A DNA stretch of 29,474 nucleotides, taken from contig BFEA01000366.1 of assembly GCA_003427395.1 (NCBI GenBank), positions 221,711-251,184 on the forward strand. The letters run 5' to 3'. Position 1 is the first letter of the stretch; each line of letters starts with the position of its first letter. Origin of the DNA: Chara braunii. Taxonomy: Eukaryota; Streptophyta; Charophyceae; Charales; Characeae. Below, piece after piece: positions 10,015 through 19,625 of the stretch. The notes beneath the pieces are model-generated. The model was not told the DNA's origin. It ran no database searches and was given only the letters and a program-made list of their open reading frames with translations. The position numbers were made by a program, and so were the translations under genes.

Positions 10015-10557
10015 TATCAGCAAACGGAACAATATTTGGATGTTTCTGTTTTTCCGCCCAGAACGTTACTAACGACAGGAGCCACCATCGCTTTGATTAA
10101 ACAAGAGGCGGAAGCGCCGGTAAGTGATGTACCTGATCTGATGCAGGAAATGACGGATCTAACGGAGCTAACTGTGGAACCGACCTCGGTTGGTTCAGAG
10201 ACTGATGCTGAAACTAAAGGAACGGAGATGATCAGCCCCGCTAAGTCCCAGATGATAGCAACTGTCTTCTCTGTTCGCACCAGTATTTCCGTTTTTTCTA
10301 GCGTCTATGATCGACGAAAATGGCCGGTTGATTGGGTCAATATGCCCCTTAAGATTTCCGAGGAATCAACAATTACCCTACCGAGTCACGTTCCCACGGA
10401 ACTTCGAAAGTCGTTAATCTGTGTGTTAAACGGTTACGCAGAAGTATTGAGCATACACGATAATGACATCGGCTTAACTAATGTGATCGAGCATGCCATT
10501 CTCACGGGAGACCATCCACCCATTAGTTGCGTTCCTTACCGATACTCGCCGGCTTAA
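10015..10557 (+). pseudogene. Linker between protease and RT
   Basis: The reading stays in the same frame from the TGA at 10012 to the TAA at 10555. The first half is Glu-, Thr- and Ser-rich. The second half, from about 10380, reads LPSHVPTELRKSLICVLNGY and then IEHAILTGDHPPI. This matches the segment before RT in Ty3/gypsy elements, where the motif H-x-I-x-T-G/D-x-x-P-I precedes the RT core. No separate gene is implied. Confidence 0.7.
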
Positions 10558-11906
10558 AGAGCGGCCGCTTTTCAGCGGATTAAGGAATTCGAAGCTAATG
10601 GATGGATCGAACCCGCCTTAAGTCCCTAGTCTTTTCCCGTAGTAATCGTGCCTAAAAAGGCCAGAAGGATTCGCATTTGCATTGATTATCGAAAGTTGAA
10701 CGATATCACGATCAAAGATTTGTACCCCCTCCCCCAGATTGATGAATTGTTGGATGCGATTGGGAGTGCTCGATTTTTCAGCAAGTTTGATGTTCGCCAT
10801 GGGTTCCATCATCTTCTTGTTCGAAAAGAAGATCGTCCGAAAACAGCGTTTGTACTTTTCAAGGGCACGTGGCAGTGGATTCGATGTCCGATGGGTATCT
10901 GCAACGCCCCCGCGACCTTTCAGTGGGCCATGAACATGGCTTTTCAGAATTTTGTGAGAAAGACTCGTTTGGCACAGAGCATCATCAACTACTGCGTGAT
11001 TGTGTACATGGATAATATCTTGGTGTATTCAAGTTCCTACGAGGGACACGTGCAGCACATCGAATGGGCACTGCACGCGTTACGAGATGCGGGCTTCAAA
11101 GTGGCGCTTGAGAGGTGTCAGTTTTTCCTCACCACCTTTTCCTTCCTAGGGCACGTGGTGACAGACAAGGGACTCCAGCCGGAGCCACAAAAGGTAGCAG
11201 CTGTCAGGGACGCGCCGGTGCCTACAACTATCACGCAAGTTCGCGCCTTTCTGGGCCTGGCCTCGTACTACCGAAGATTTATCAAGGGCTTCACGGCGAT
11301 TGCGGGACCCCTCACGAATCTGCTGCGCAAAGATCAGCCGTTGATCTGGACGCCGGAGTGCGATCAAGCGTTTTCCGAACTTAAGGTCGCTCTCAATTCG
11401 GCTCCGGTCCTTATAAGACCAGATCCCGAAAAGCCGTTTGTTCTCATCACTGACTGGCAGCCAGAGGCAATTTCGGCGATCCTTGCCCAGGTGGGACCAA
11501 GCGGACTCGAGAGTGTGGTGGAGTATGCCTCCAAATCGGTACCAGCTTGCAAGCTCAACTACGCACTCCAACGGGGGAATGCTACGCGGCTCTCTGGGGA
11601 ATCATCCACTTTTGCGCTTACCTGTACGGGCGAAAGTTCACCTTGGTAACTGATCATGAGCCCCTGTTGGCTCTGAAGAAATCGAAGGATTACTCTGGCA
11701 TGATCGGGCGATGGGCAACGGTGCAGCAGAGCATGGACTTTGACATTCGTCATCGGAAGCACGAGAGACACGGGAATGCGGACGGACTGACACGACTGCA
11801 CCGGCCTGAGAAGGTTCCGAAGAATGAGGAGGTAATTCCATGGAACGAACCCGAGCAGGAGATCGGACCTCGGTACGGCCAAGTGGAGATCTTATCGAAG
11901 CAGTGA
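10558..11906 (+). pseudogene. Reverse transcriptase and RNase H
   Basis: RT copies the element RNA and RNase H removes the RNA strand. The RT core runs from RIRICIDYRKLNDITIKD (10663) through KFDVRHGFHHLLV and PMGICNAPATFQ to VYMDNILVYS (about 11002-11031). The usual catalytic YxDD is YMDN here (Asn codon 11014-11016), so the second Asp is lost. The connection reads FLGHVVTDKGLQP and FLGLASYYRRFIKGF. RNase H starts near 11445 (LITDW) and holds FTLVTDHEPLLAL and HGNADGLTRL. A frameshift near 11565 splits it. There are stops at 10555 (TAA), 10627 (TAG) and 11904 (TGA). Confidence 0.92.
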
Positions 11907-12502
11907 GTGACACGAGGACTAATTGGTCTGTTCTACCCTCTCTGCATCCCTTCCTTCTCTGTCATCATGACTACCCCACTTGCCTCCGCAACCCCTTCAT
12001 CTCCTACTAATTCTGCCCCTCTCACGTCCTCAACTTTCTTTGCCACCCTCCCCGATAAATTCTGTTATTTTTGCACGTGCATTGCACGGGTCTATGGGTC
12101 GACTGCCATCCTTTCGAAACCGGGTTTGTCGACTGGGTAGAATGTGCCACGTGTGTCAATCGTGCGCACGGGGCCTGCGTTCGATATCGAACGAATAGCA
12201 AGGAATGGAGATGCCCCATGTGTAGAACGAACAAACTCCCCACGGAGGTTCGATTCGAGGCCGCCCGTACGGACGGCCCTGAATATGACGAAAAATACCG
12301 ACGAGCGGAGGTTTGGATGGATAAAATTTTATTGGCAAAATTAGCTGGATTATCACTGGGCCACCTCACCAAACACGACAGACGTAGGGCGACCGAGAGA
12401 TCTCGGGACTATCGATGGGTCAGCGGTCAATTGGAAAAACGTAAAACTGACGGATCGGGCTCGTGGTTAACGGTTCCCCATCCATTCGAGAGATATGACT
12501 AG
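11907..12502 (+). pseudogene. PHD-type zinc finger segment of Pol
   Basis: The RNase H frame continues past TGA 11904 through a Ser/Thr/Pro linker to DKFCYFCTC (12054-12080). One frameshift near 12080 leads to WVECATCVNRAHGACV (12134-12181) and WRCPMCR (12206-12226). Together the zinc ligands follow the PHD order C4HC3: C-x2-C, a long gap, C-x2-C-x4-H-x2-C, 11 residues, then C-x2-C. The PHD hallmark Trp residues precede ligands 3 and 7. PHD fingers usually read histone H3 tails. Here one could steer integration, but that is inference. The segment then runs to the TAG at 12500, just before the integrase zinc domain. Confidence 0.75.
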
Positions 12503-13696
12503 ATCCGATCTGCTCACGAAGAACAGGCCGCTCATTTCGCAATATGTGTCACGGAGGCAACTGTAGATCAGAACCGATGGTTCTGGTCCAATATACGAGA
12601 TGATGTCAAATACATTGTCGCTAACTGTCTGGTCTGTGCCGTTGATCGCGCCCCTATACGGGGACCAAACACGATCGTACCAACGGAAGTAGAGCGTCCT
12701 TTCCAGCGAGTCAGTATGGACACGACAGATATCGACGTGCCACCTGGCCCAAACCGTTGTGAATATTCTATCCTGCTAGTATTAATAGATCATTTTTCCA
12801 AGTACATCGAAGTCTATCCCTGTAAGACCCGAAAAGCCGCGGAAATAGCCATGTACATCGAACGGTTCCTCTATACCCATCTAGATACGGTAGAAATTCT
12901 GACCGACAATGGGTCCGAATTCAAGGGTGAGGTAGAAGAACTGCTTGCGCGATAAGGCGTCACGCTCCGACATACAGCACCCCACGTGTCCCAGTCAAAC
13001 GGGTTGGCCGAAAATGCCAACCGTATGATTAAAACCGCCCTTCGCAGGAACTTAGCGGCACATGACACGCGTCCTTGGCCCGAGATCGTATATCAGATCG
13101 TCGGGATCCACCTGGCCACCCCTCACGAGTCCACGAGGTTTACCCCTTTTCAGCTTCGAACTAATAGCCTCCCCTGTGTCGACTACCGGGGTAACTCGAA
13201 AATTGCCAAAGCAGGGGGTAGAGACACGCGTGCAGTTCTCAAGGCTAAGGCCAAAAGGTACACCGAATTAATGGAACGGGCCGTCCCGAAGCTAGCCCGA
13301 AAAAGGCAAAGGATGACCGAAATGGCCCACGGTAGACAGGTCTGTAGCTACGAGGCTCGGAACGGAAATGCTGGGCCCCAGCATCAATATAAATTAGGGG
13401 ACCTAGTGCAGGTACGTAAATGTGCACACGACCGAAAACTCGCTCCCAAGTTTTCTGGCTGTTTTCGTGTTGTCGAGCTCGGACCCAACGGCGCCAACAC
13501 GGTGCGCATCGCGCCTGAGGCTAGTACCAGCCATAGCTCTGTCCCCATCGTCCGGCATACCTCCTACCTCCGTCTCCTTCCTCCTTCTAATCTTCCTCCC
13601 TCTTCTTCCTCGGAAAGCAAGGAGAACGACGACGATTTAACTCTCTCTCCTCTTTCTCCCTCTTGTCCTTCGTCCTCCTCTCCCACCTCGCCATGA
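12503..13696 (+). pseudogene. Integrase
   Basis: Integrase inserts the cDNA into the genome. The order is an HHCC zinc domain (AHEEQAAH, then NCLVC, about 12509-12645), then the catalytic core with Asp in VSMDTT (codon at 12719), Asp in LTDNGSEF (12905) and Glu in NGLAEN (13010). There are 34 residues between the last two. A TAA at 12953 interrupts the core. The C-terminal part reads YKLGDLVQVRK and KFSGCFRVVELGP, like the GPY/F module but with Gly-Pro altered. It ends in a Ser/Pro/Asp tail with TGA at 13694-13696. I see no chromodomain. The stop overlaps the start of the next ORF as ATGA. Confidence 0.9.
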
Positions 13697-14175
13697 GTTT
13701 TATCACGGAGCGGGTTCTTGACGCACAGCTGTTACAGCCACGTGGCCACATCTCAGAGATTCGGCAAGTTTGTCACCCTCAACTCAATGCGGATCTTCGG
13801 CGTTTGATGCGATTCTTCTGCGACGAAGGTATCTGTGCCGCCGCCGCGTTTCGAATCGAAGGAAGTCCTCACGCAGTAGTATTCGCGGAGGTAACCGCAG
13901 TTCATCGGCGAGCAGGCCCCAGAACGAGCCACGTCACCACGGTTGCGGCGTTCAGCGGCGACATCAGCTCGGTCAATCCGCAGTGGCATACCACGATCTT
14001 GACCTCGCTGCGCGAGTGGACGAAACAAGTGTCCAACGTGTGGCAGCACGTCCTCGCCTGACAGGGGTATAACCTCATCCCGATCTTTACACCGGACCTT
14101 GACAATATTCGTCGATCACCACGCGAGCGGCCAGTTGCAATCCCAACCCTCGTCCCCTTCCCACATCCCCTATGA
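13693..14175 (+). pseudogene. Accessory ORF3 (unknown), ATGA-linked to integrase
   Basis: ATG at 13693 overlaps the integrase stop by four bases (ATGA). The frame reads MSFITERVLDAQ and runs 122 codons to TGA at 14059-14061. If that stop is a mutation, the frame continues 37 more codons to a TGA at 14173-14175, which again overlaps the next ATG as ATGA. The protein has a basic, Leu-rich middle (LRRLMRFFCDEG), an Ala/Val/Phe-rich stretch and several Trp residues near the end. I see no membrane segment, signal peptide or known motif. The position after integrase is where env or other extra genes lie in some elements, but nothing here looks like an envelope protein. Confidence 0.5.
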
Positions 14176-15073
14176 ACCACGCCTATCTCCTCGCTCCTCT
14201 CTCCACCTTTGGTCTCCCCTCTCTCTTTCCCACCTTCTGGCAATCCGATCTTCATCCTTCTCTTTCCTTCTCGTTCGAGCCTCTTTCGGTCCCTCTTATC
14301 AATCCTGGACATTGGCGGTTGTGGTGCGCAACCTTTGAGGAGTTGTCTTCTGCTTGGCACGAGTACATGTGACGTGGATACAGACCAGCAGGCATCCTGC
14401 GTGGATCGAAAATCCACAACTATTAATCATCCAAGCTTGGAGGACTAACGCGGAGGGCGATCTTCTTGGCTTTCTCTTTGGATCGGTACAGCCGGGGCGC
14501 CGCCAGCTGATTGCGCAGGAGCTCATCGCACCGATCGTGCAATTGGCGGACGATCTCTCGCCCGACATCTATTCACAGAGTGACGACAGTCCTGCTCCAT
14601 ACATTTTCGAGCAATCATTGGATCCGTACCTTCAGTGGACTGCGTGGTTGGAGAAACCTAGGGACGAGGATACGCTACCATCGCGGCAGGAGTATCTGAA
14701 GCCGTACAATATCATCCCTCGCGCCTTCTATCCGAGGGCAGAGGAAGTGGTGATCGACGACAACGACGAAGAGGACGAAGACGAGGAAACATCGAAGGAG
14801 GGAAGCTATAGTGAACATAGCGAGGGCGAGCTGAGCGAAGGAGAATAGGAGGAAGAAGAAACTGGTTCTGAGTGGGAAGCCTTGTCGAAGGAAGCGACGC
14901 GCACAGGAACGGAGGCGGAAGATCCGGAAGCGGCGCGAAGGCGCGAAGAAATTGCCACCGGGAAGCGCCAGCTGGAGTTCGCCAGCGAAGCTAGCCTGCG
15001 CATCGGTAACGATCCGACCAGGGATCCAGAGCCGCCGAAGCCCGAAGATGGCGACCCTGCAGCCGCCACCTGA
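14172..15073 (+). pseudogene. Accessory ORF4 (unknown), acidic C-terminus
   Basis: ATG at 14172 overlaps the end of the ORF3 frame. It starts MNHAYLLAPLSTFGLPSLF with a hydrophobic and aromatic first half that includes WRLWCATFEELSSAW. A one-base shift near 14355 moves the reading to VTWIQTSRHPAW and then an Ile/Leu-rich stretch. From about 14750 it is strongly acidic (DDNDEEDEDEE). A TAG at 14846 interrupts it; the acidic and then charged Glu/Arg/Ala tail goes on to TGA 15071-15073. The ancestor would be about 300 residues. I recognise no domain. The acidic tail could bind basic proteins or act in the nucleus, but that is a guess. Confidence 0.5.
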
Positions 15074-15620
15074 AGTACCACGCGACAGAGACGGAGCCGA
15101 TCCCCCTCCTCCTCCAGCCCCACCCGTCCCCCAATTCACCCACGTACCGATGCGGGCGATAGGCCTTCGTCCTTGGACGCTGTCCCGCCGACCCCTTGAT
15201 TTCCTCACCCTTGAGCAGATCCGTACCTCCGTCACCTTCCCTTCCCATCCCTTCCTTCCCCATCTCTTCCTTGACTTTTATTCTACCCGCCTACTCGCCA
15301 CCGTCCACCCCCATGCCTCCCTTCAATCAGCTGCCCCCACGTTCTGCTGGCATCTCGTGCTGTTCAGCGCTGCATGGGAGCGATGCAATGTAGTAGAGGT
15401 TTACTGCATTGCCACGGGGACAATCCCCGCCTGCCGCCACTATGAGTTCTTTCGAGCGGCGCTTTTTCGCACCCTCTCCTCTTTCTATCGCGACTACCTT
15501 GCTTCTCTCCCTCGCAGCGGCGATCACTTCCCCCACTTCCACCGGATCATCGGATATGAGGAGCTTCCGGTGACGATGGAAGGAATGAATCGCTTCCTAC
15601 CCCCACTTCCTCCCCGTTGA
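15048..15620 (+). CDS. Accessory ORF5 (unknown), intact
   Basis: ATG at 15048 has a good start context (AAGATGG) and lies 26 bases inside the end of ORF4, in another frame. It encodes about 190 residues: a Pro-rich N-terminus (MATLQPPPEVPR, then a run of Pro), then a Phe-, Leu- and His-rich body (HPFLPHLFLDFY) and an aromatic, Cys-containing stretch (ERCNVVEVYCIATG), ending in FLPPLPPR. It has no internal stop, unlike its neighbours. There is no clear signal peptide or membrane span. The family is unknown. Overlap and strand suggest it was expressed from the same element RNA as ORF3 and ORF4. Confidence 0.55.
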   Translation: MATLQPPPEVPRDRDGADPPPPPAPPVPQFTHVPMRAIGLRPWTLSRRPLDFLTLEQIRTSVTFPSHPFLPHLFLDFYSTRLLATVHPHASLQSAAPTFCWHLVLFSAAWERCNVVEVYCIATGTIPACRHYEFFRAALFRTLSSFYRDYLASLPRSGDHFPHFHRIIGYEELPVTMEGMNRFLPPLPPR

Positions 15621-15851
15621 CCCCGAGAAATCCCCTCCATGTACCGCCTCTATTGGCCCATTCCAACTAGGAGGTAGATCCCGATCACATCACTNNNNNN
15701 NNNNNNNNNNNNNNNNNNNNNNNNNNNNNNNNNNNNNNNNNNNNNNNNNNNNNNNNNNNNNNNNNNNNNNNNNNNNNNNNNNNNNNNNNNNNNNNNNNNN
15801 NNNNNNNNNNNNNNNNNNNNNNNNNNNNNNNNNNNNNNNNNNNNNNNNNNN
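15621..15851. other. Short spacer and 157-base N gap
   Basis: Seventy-four bases follow ORF5 without a recognisable gene, then N from 15695 to 15851. Whatever links ORF5 to the next open frame is hidden in this gap, and its true length may not be 157. Confidence 0.95.
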
Positions 15852-16278
15852 CCCCCCCCCCCCCTCTCTCCCTCTCCTCTCTTCATCCAATCAACAGGGG
15901 AAAACGGCACGAATCAGTAAGCTCTACAACGATCACGCCATCGACGATGACGTCAACTCACGCTCTGATTCGACGGGCGGCAACCAGCTGGAATGCAGAG
16001 CACACGGAGAACCAGCGGACGATGATGGCGTCACCTGGACGACCATCGAGGATTCCAGCATTAGACAATTGCAATTGAAGTTGGCGTCAACATGGGCTTT
16101 GGCTGGATCGGTTGTTGATACGCTTGGTTCCTCATGCATCACTCTGTTCCGCCATGACATGCAATCAGGAGATCGCATAATTTTGGAACCCCCTGCGCGT
16201 CACATATGTGATGAACCACTTCCCAAACCCGTGCTATCTTTCGTACCCTTTTTTGCTTGTATCATACCAACCCCATAA
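15852..16278 (+). CDS. Partial accessory ORF6 (unknown)
   Basis: One frame (codons from 15853) is open without a stop from the gap edge to TAG-free 16275, ending at 16278, about 140 codons. It begins in a C-run, then reads KTARISKLYNDHAIDDDVNS, an acidic stretch with DDDGVTWTTIEDSS, then a helical-looking LKLASTWALAGSVVDTL. The last 24 or so codons lie inside the 3' LTR. Its start is lost in the N gap. I know no relative. It may be the C-terminal part of a further accessory protein, or chance openness in GC-rich DNA. Confidence 0.35.
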
Positions 16279-17115
16279 AAACCCCGTTTCGTTGTCTTGA
16301 TTTTGGGTACCGCTTTTTTTTGGCCCCCATCTTTCGGAAGCTTTTTCGACTCCCGGGTTGAAGTTCTGCTTTTCCTTTCTGCAATTCGGGAAATACATAG
16401 GAAATTACGTGCGCCCTAGCGAACGCACTGGGAATTGGGCTCAGTAGTTGGGAATCCCGGGATAAGCGGAACATTGACGTGTCCTTTTCGTGTGTGTGAA
16501 TGTTCTTGGTCGCGTCGGGAAAAACTCTCGGAATTTTGTGCGATTACGAATAGGCATAGGAGTTTTCTTTTCCCGCGTCGCTCTTTCGCGCGTGGATATG
16601 GTGATTTCAATTTTGAATTAGGCTGTAACTGTTTCGGTGCCTTTTTCTCTTTTTTGTTTACGGCACCACGCGTGCCAAGCTTTGTCCTCTCTGTCCCCCG
16701 CATCGCTCCCTCCCGCGCTCCTTTCCCCTTCTCCCTCCTCTTTCTCTCGCCCCGTAACTGTTTTCTTTCTCTCTCTCCCTCTCCTGCCTTGATCTCTGCG
16801 CGCCCCTTTTCCTTTCTTGATCATCTGAATCTTGGACCCGTCTTGCGCCACTTCTCGCGCCTTTTTCTCCCCTCACCCTCTGAGTCTGGCGCCCGACGCC
16901 CGGTCCATCCATCGATAACTCCCGCTCACCAATCAGATGCGTGGATCAATAGGACCTTCCTATTGCATGGCGAATCTGCTTAGTTGAACCTTGAGTTTTT
17001 AGGGATCAACATGGCGTTCATAGAGCATTCTTCTCAAAGTCTTCTCCTCCTGCTTCTCCTCTTACACCTCAGCTTTCCCGTCGCTCTCTCCCCCTTCTAT
17101 CTCCCCTGTCGCAAC

Positions 17116-17122
17116 TATAAAA
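17116..17122 (+). promoter_or_regulatory. TATA box of the 3' LTR
   Basis: TATAAAA in the same context as in the 5' LTR. The two sites are 11425 bases apart, and that offset stays constant from here through the TC tract. Confidence 0.55.
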
Positions 17123-18051
17123 CCTGCAAGCGCGTCCGCAAAGCTCTCTTACGTTCTCAACTCTCAAGCCAGCTTCCGGGAAGCAGTGGCTAGGCAGAGT
17201 GCTTGATGCGAGTCCAAAACTCATGTCGGGCTGACGATAGGCTGGCCGGTTGCGCGCTGGATCGCCACGACGGACTGTGGGATCTGGGTGAACCGTGTCG
17301 AGTCTACTACAGCGGGGTGACGATCACAGTGGTGGGAGTTAGCACGCGGCGGCCGGGATCGTCGGTGCGGGTATGAGGATCGATGATTGGAGTTGAGTGA
17401 GTTATTGGCCCGGGGCCATATTGGAATTAACGGTGAATGCGCCTTTGTTGTTGCGGATCTTTTTCTCTGAACTTCCCTCTTTTGGGTTGCGTCATCTCCT
17501 ATCTAGACTCTCTCTCCCCCCTTCACCTCCCCCTTCTACCTCTATCTTTGAATGATGATGTGTCTCGATGCTTCTCTCTCTCTCTCTTCCCCTCTTCTGG
17601 ATGAGCATGAATCTGTATGCTTTCCTTGCGTGAAAGAACTTCTTCCCGAACTCTTCCATTAGTTTCCCGGGTAATCCTCTTGCGCAAGGACCCCGTCTTC
17701 TTGTCTTGTGAACGATGGATGCGTGTGTACTGTGCAAGCGATCCATCTTTTCCTGTGCATGGCTCATTTTTCGCATCTTCTACAGTGAATGAATGTATGG
17801 AAATGGGCGTCTCTTTAGCGTTGATTAGACGATTGTCGTCGGGATTTTGTCCAAGAATGCAAGAGTGTTTACATCTGTGGCTTTAAGTGCACTGTGCATG
17901 CCATCTGCCTTATGCTGTCCGACATCAGCAGCCGAACCACGAGGCGGCCTTGAGAAACAAGGCGTCGGGGATCAACATCGCGCTAGCAACCTAAACCTTA
18001 GCCGCGGACCAGTCCCTTAGTTATATGCGTGATTGGACTGCTGAAGTGTCT

Positions 18052-18055
<4 letters not shown>

Positions 18056-18125
<70 letters not shown>
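18056..18125. repeat. (TC)35 microsatellite in the 3' LTR
   Basis: Seventy bases of pure TC, equal in length to the tract in the 5' LTR. Confidence 0.95.
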
Positions 18126-18128
<3 letters not shown>

Positions 18129-18202
18129 TTGAAGAAAATTGTTTCTGAGTTGTGCGAGTGTTTTCTTTTCTTTTTGATGACGTCGCAAGGTCTCTACAAT
18201 TG

Positions 18203-18729
18203 ATGGATATGTGGACTAACCAGTACCCTCCGATCGGGCACCAGCCTCCCGTACCTCCCGTCCCAACACGGCCTTTTCCCTATAATGAGGGAAGGACACG
18301 TGTATGTGAGTGGGACGTACGAGAAGCCGTTGCACAAATTGGCGAACGATACTACTTCCCTCCGGCCAATCGTTGTTCAGGGTTCGTAGAGGCTGGTTTG
18401 TGATTATCGACACGCACTTCCCACCCTAATCGATATTGTTGCCATTCAACGAGTTGATCGTCATCCCGTGGAAGGCGGTAGAACCCCACTGGCCGCGCAC
18501 TCTATGCACTGAATGCCAGCGTTTTGAGCGCTACGAATCCAGGGGTTTCCGCTACCGTGTGTGGAGTGAAGACGAGCATAAAGAAAGAGCCACGTGGCTG
18601 AGACCATCCACGTCGAACTCGGAACTGACCATAGAACGACGACGAGATTTAATACGAAAACGAGACACGCGGAGCGTGTCAAAGCCTTTCCATTCTAAAC
18701 GACGGGTTGTGGCCCGGTGGGAGCCCTGA
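18203..18729 (+). pseudogene. Decayed ORF inside the 3' LTR
   Basis: This is the counterpart of 6778-7297. It starts MDMWTNQYPPIGHQ, reads through CEWDVREAVAQIGERYYFPP (where the 5' copy has a stop at V-TGA) and stops at TGA 18401-18403 after a one-base deletion. Another frame continues with FNELIVIPWKAVEPHWP and LCTECQRFERYESRGF, then a basic tail (ERRRDLIRKRD) to TGA 18727-18729. It keeps about 22 bases that the 5' copy has lost. A single C-x2-C pair is present. The function is unknown. Confidence 0.45.
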
Positions 18730-18976
18730 CAATACTTTTGGATTGAATTTGGATTTTTCTCTTTTCGTGCCGTGCCCGCGCGCACATTCCGCGACGCGAG
18801 AAAGCAATCGACTTACTTCATTGGACCAACACGGGGGATTTCAGTTCCATCTGTGTCCCCGCACTCAATTTCCAAAAATCCTTGGCACACCCCATCTTGC
18901 TGTTTTTATGGGTCTCTTTCCGCACGCCTAACACTCCGAACGAAAGACAGCACAGGGCGTGAGGTTGCGCGTCACA

Positions 18977-19390
18977 TGCATGCATATCTAGAGGGGGGGG
19001 CGTGCATGCAGGGGGGATGCCCATATGAGGGGCCCCGACATGTATGGGCCCCTATGCACAGGGGAACCCCTCTAACCATTCCTCCAATTCCTATGTCTCG
19101 ATATGGGTTGACCCCCTATGTGAGGCATATATGGGCCCCCGCGCATAGGGGTCCCTTATGCTTGCATGACCTCCACACATGCATTTTTCTTGGGGGTGTT
19201 GCATGCATGGGGGGCCCCAATGCCCCCCATATATGGGGGACCCCATATACGCGGGGGCCTCAATATAAGGTGCACACACATGCATGCCCCCCCCCATGTA
19301 TGATGGCCCCTCATGTATGGTGGCCACCCATGTATGGTGGCCCCCCAGGTGCATGCATGCATTGGGGGGGCCCATATATGCCCCCAGTTC
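18977..19390. repeat. Self-complementary tetramer array, right part
   Basis: The composition is as at 4613-4787: runs of GGGGG/CCCC, GGGGCCCC, TGCATGCAT, CATGTATGG and ATATATGGGG in irregular order. Long open frames on both strands (for example Gly-Pro-Met-Tyr rich) are by-products of the symmetric words. Confidence 0.7.
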
Positions 19391-19498
19391 ATATATCTCA
19401 ATGAGCAACAACAAACCAAAATTCGATACTTGTAAAATGCCATAAGCTTGATTTTGTTGTGATCCAGGGACAAGTTCAATCCCAAATTGCACAACCAA

Positions 19499-19594
19499 CC
19501 TTCCGGTGCCTTCAATCCCCCACCTTCCGCTGCCTTCAATCCCCCACCTTCCCCCGCCTTCAATCCCCCACCTTCCGCTGCCTTCAATCCCCCN
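19499..19594. repeat. 24-bp tandem repeat, 4 copies
   Basis: The unit CCTTCCGCTGCCTTCAATCC plus CCCA occurs four times in a row with one or two changes each, directly before the U2-like sequence. The same CCTTC/CAATCCCCC words appear, inverted, near the right end of the window. Confidence 0.85.
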
Positions 19595-19625
19595 CCTTTC
19601 CCCGCCTTCCCCCCCCCCCGCCTTC

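Larger units (their letters stand above)
4788..18976 (+). mobile_element. Ty3/gypsy LTR retrotransposon with accessory ORFs
   Basis: Two direct repeats of about 2.7 kb bound a Met-tRNA-type primer binding site, gag, protease, RT, RNase H, integrase and further ORFs. RT-RNase H lies before the integrase, which is the Ty3/gypsy order. The outer ends read TGTGACG and CGTCACA, a short inverted repeat usual for LTR ends. The flanks share TGCA, but they lie in a palindromic array, so the target duplication cannot be read with certainty. I see no polypurine tract before the 3' LTR. The element is decayed by stops and frameshifts and is likely inactive. Confidence 0.9.
16207..18976 (+). repeat. 3' LTR
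   Basis: The stretch begins TGTGATGAACC and matches the 5' LTR to GGGCGTGAGGT, then has TGCGCGTCACA, which gives the CGTCACA end. The same 12 bases (TGCGCGTCACAT) occur directly before this LTR at 16194-16205. It contains the TATA box (17116), the (TC)35 tract (18056-18125) and a decayed ORF (18203-18729). No polypurine tract is visible upstream. Confidence 0.88.

Noticed and set aside
12986-13696. Chromodomain at the integrase C-terminus
   Set aside because: The tail after the GPY/F-like module is Ser/Pro/Asp-rich, with no aromatic cage pattern.
13693-15620. Envelope gene of an errantivirus-like element
   Set aside because: No signal peptide, membrane span, cleavage site or glycosylation-rich ectodomain is visible in ORF3-ORF5.
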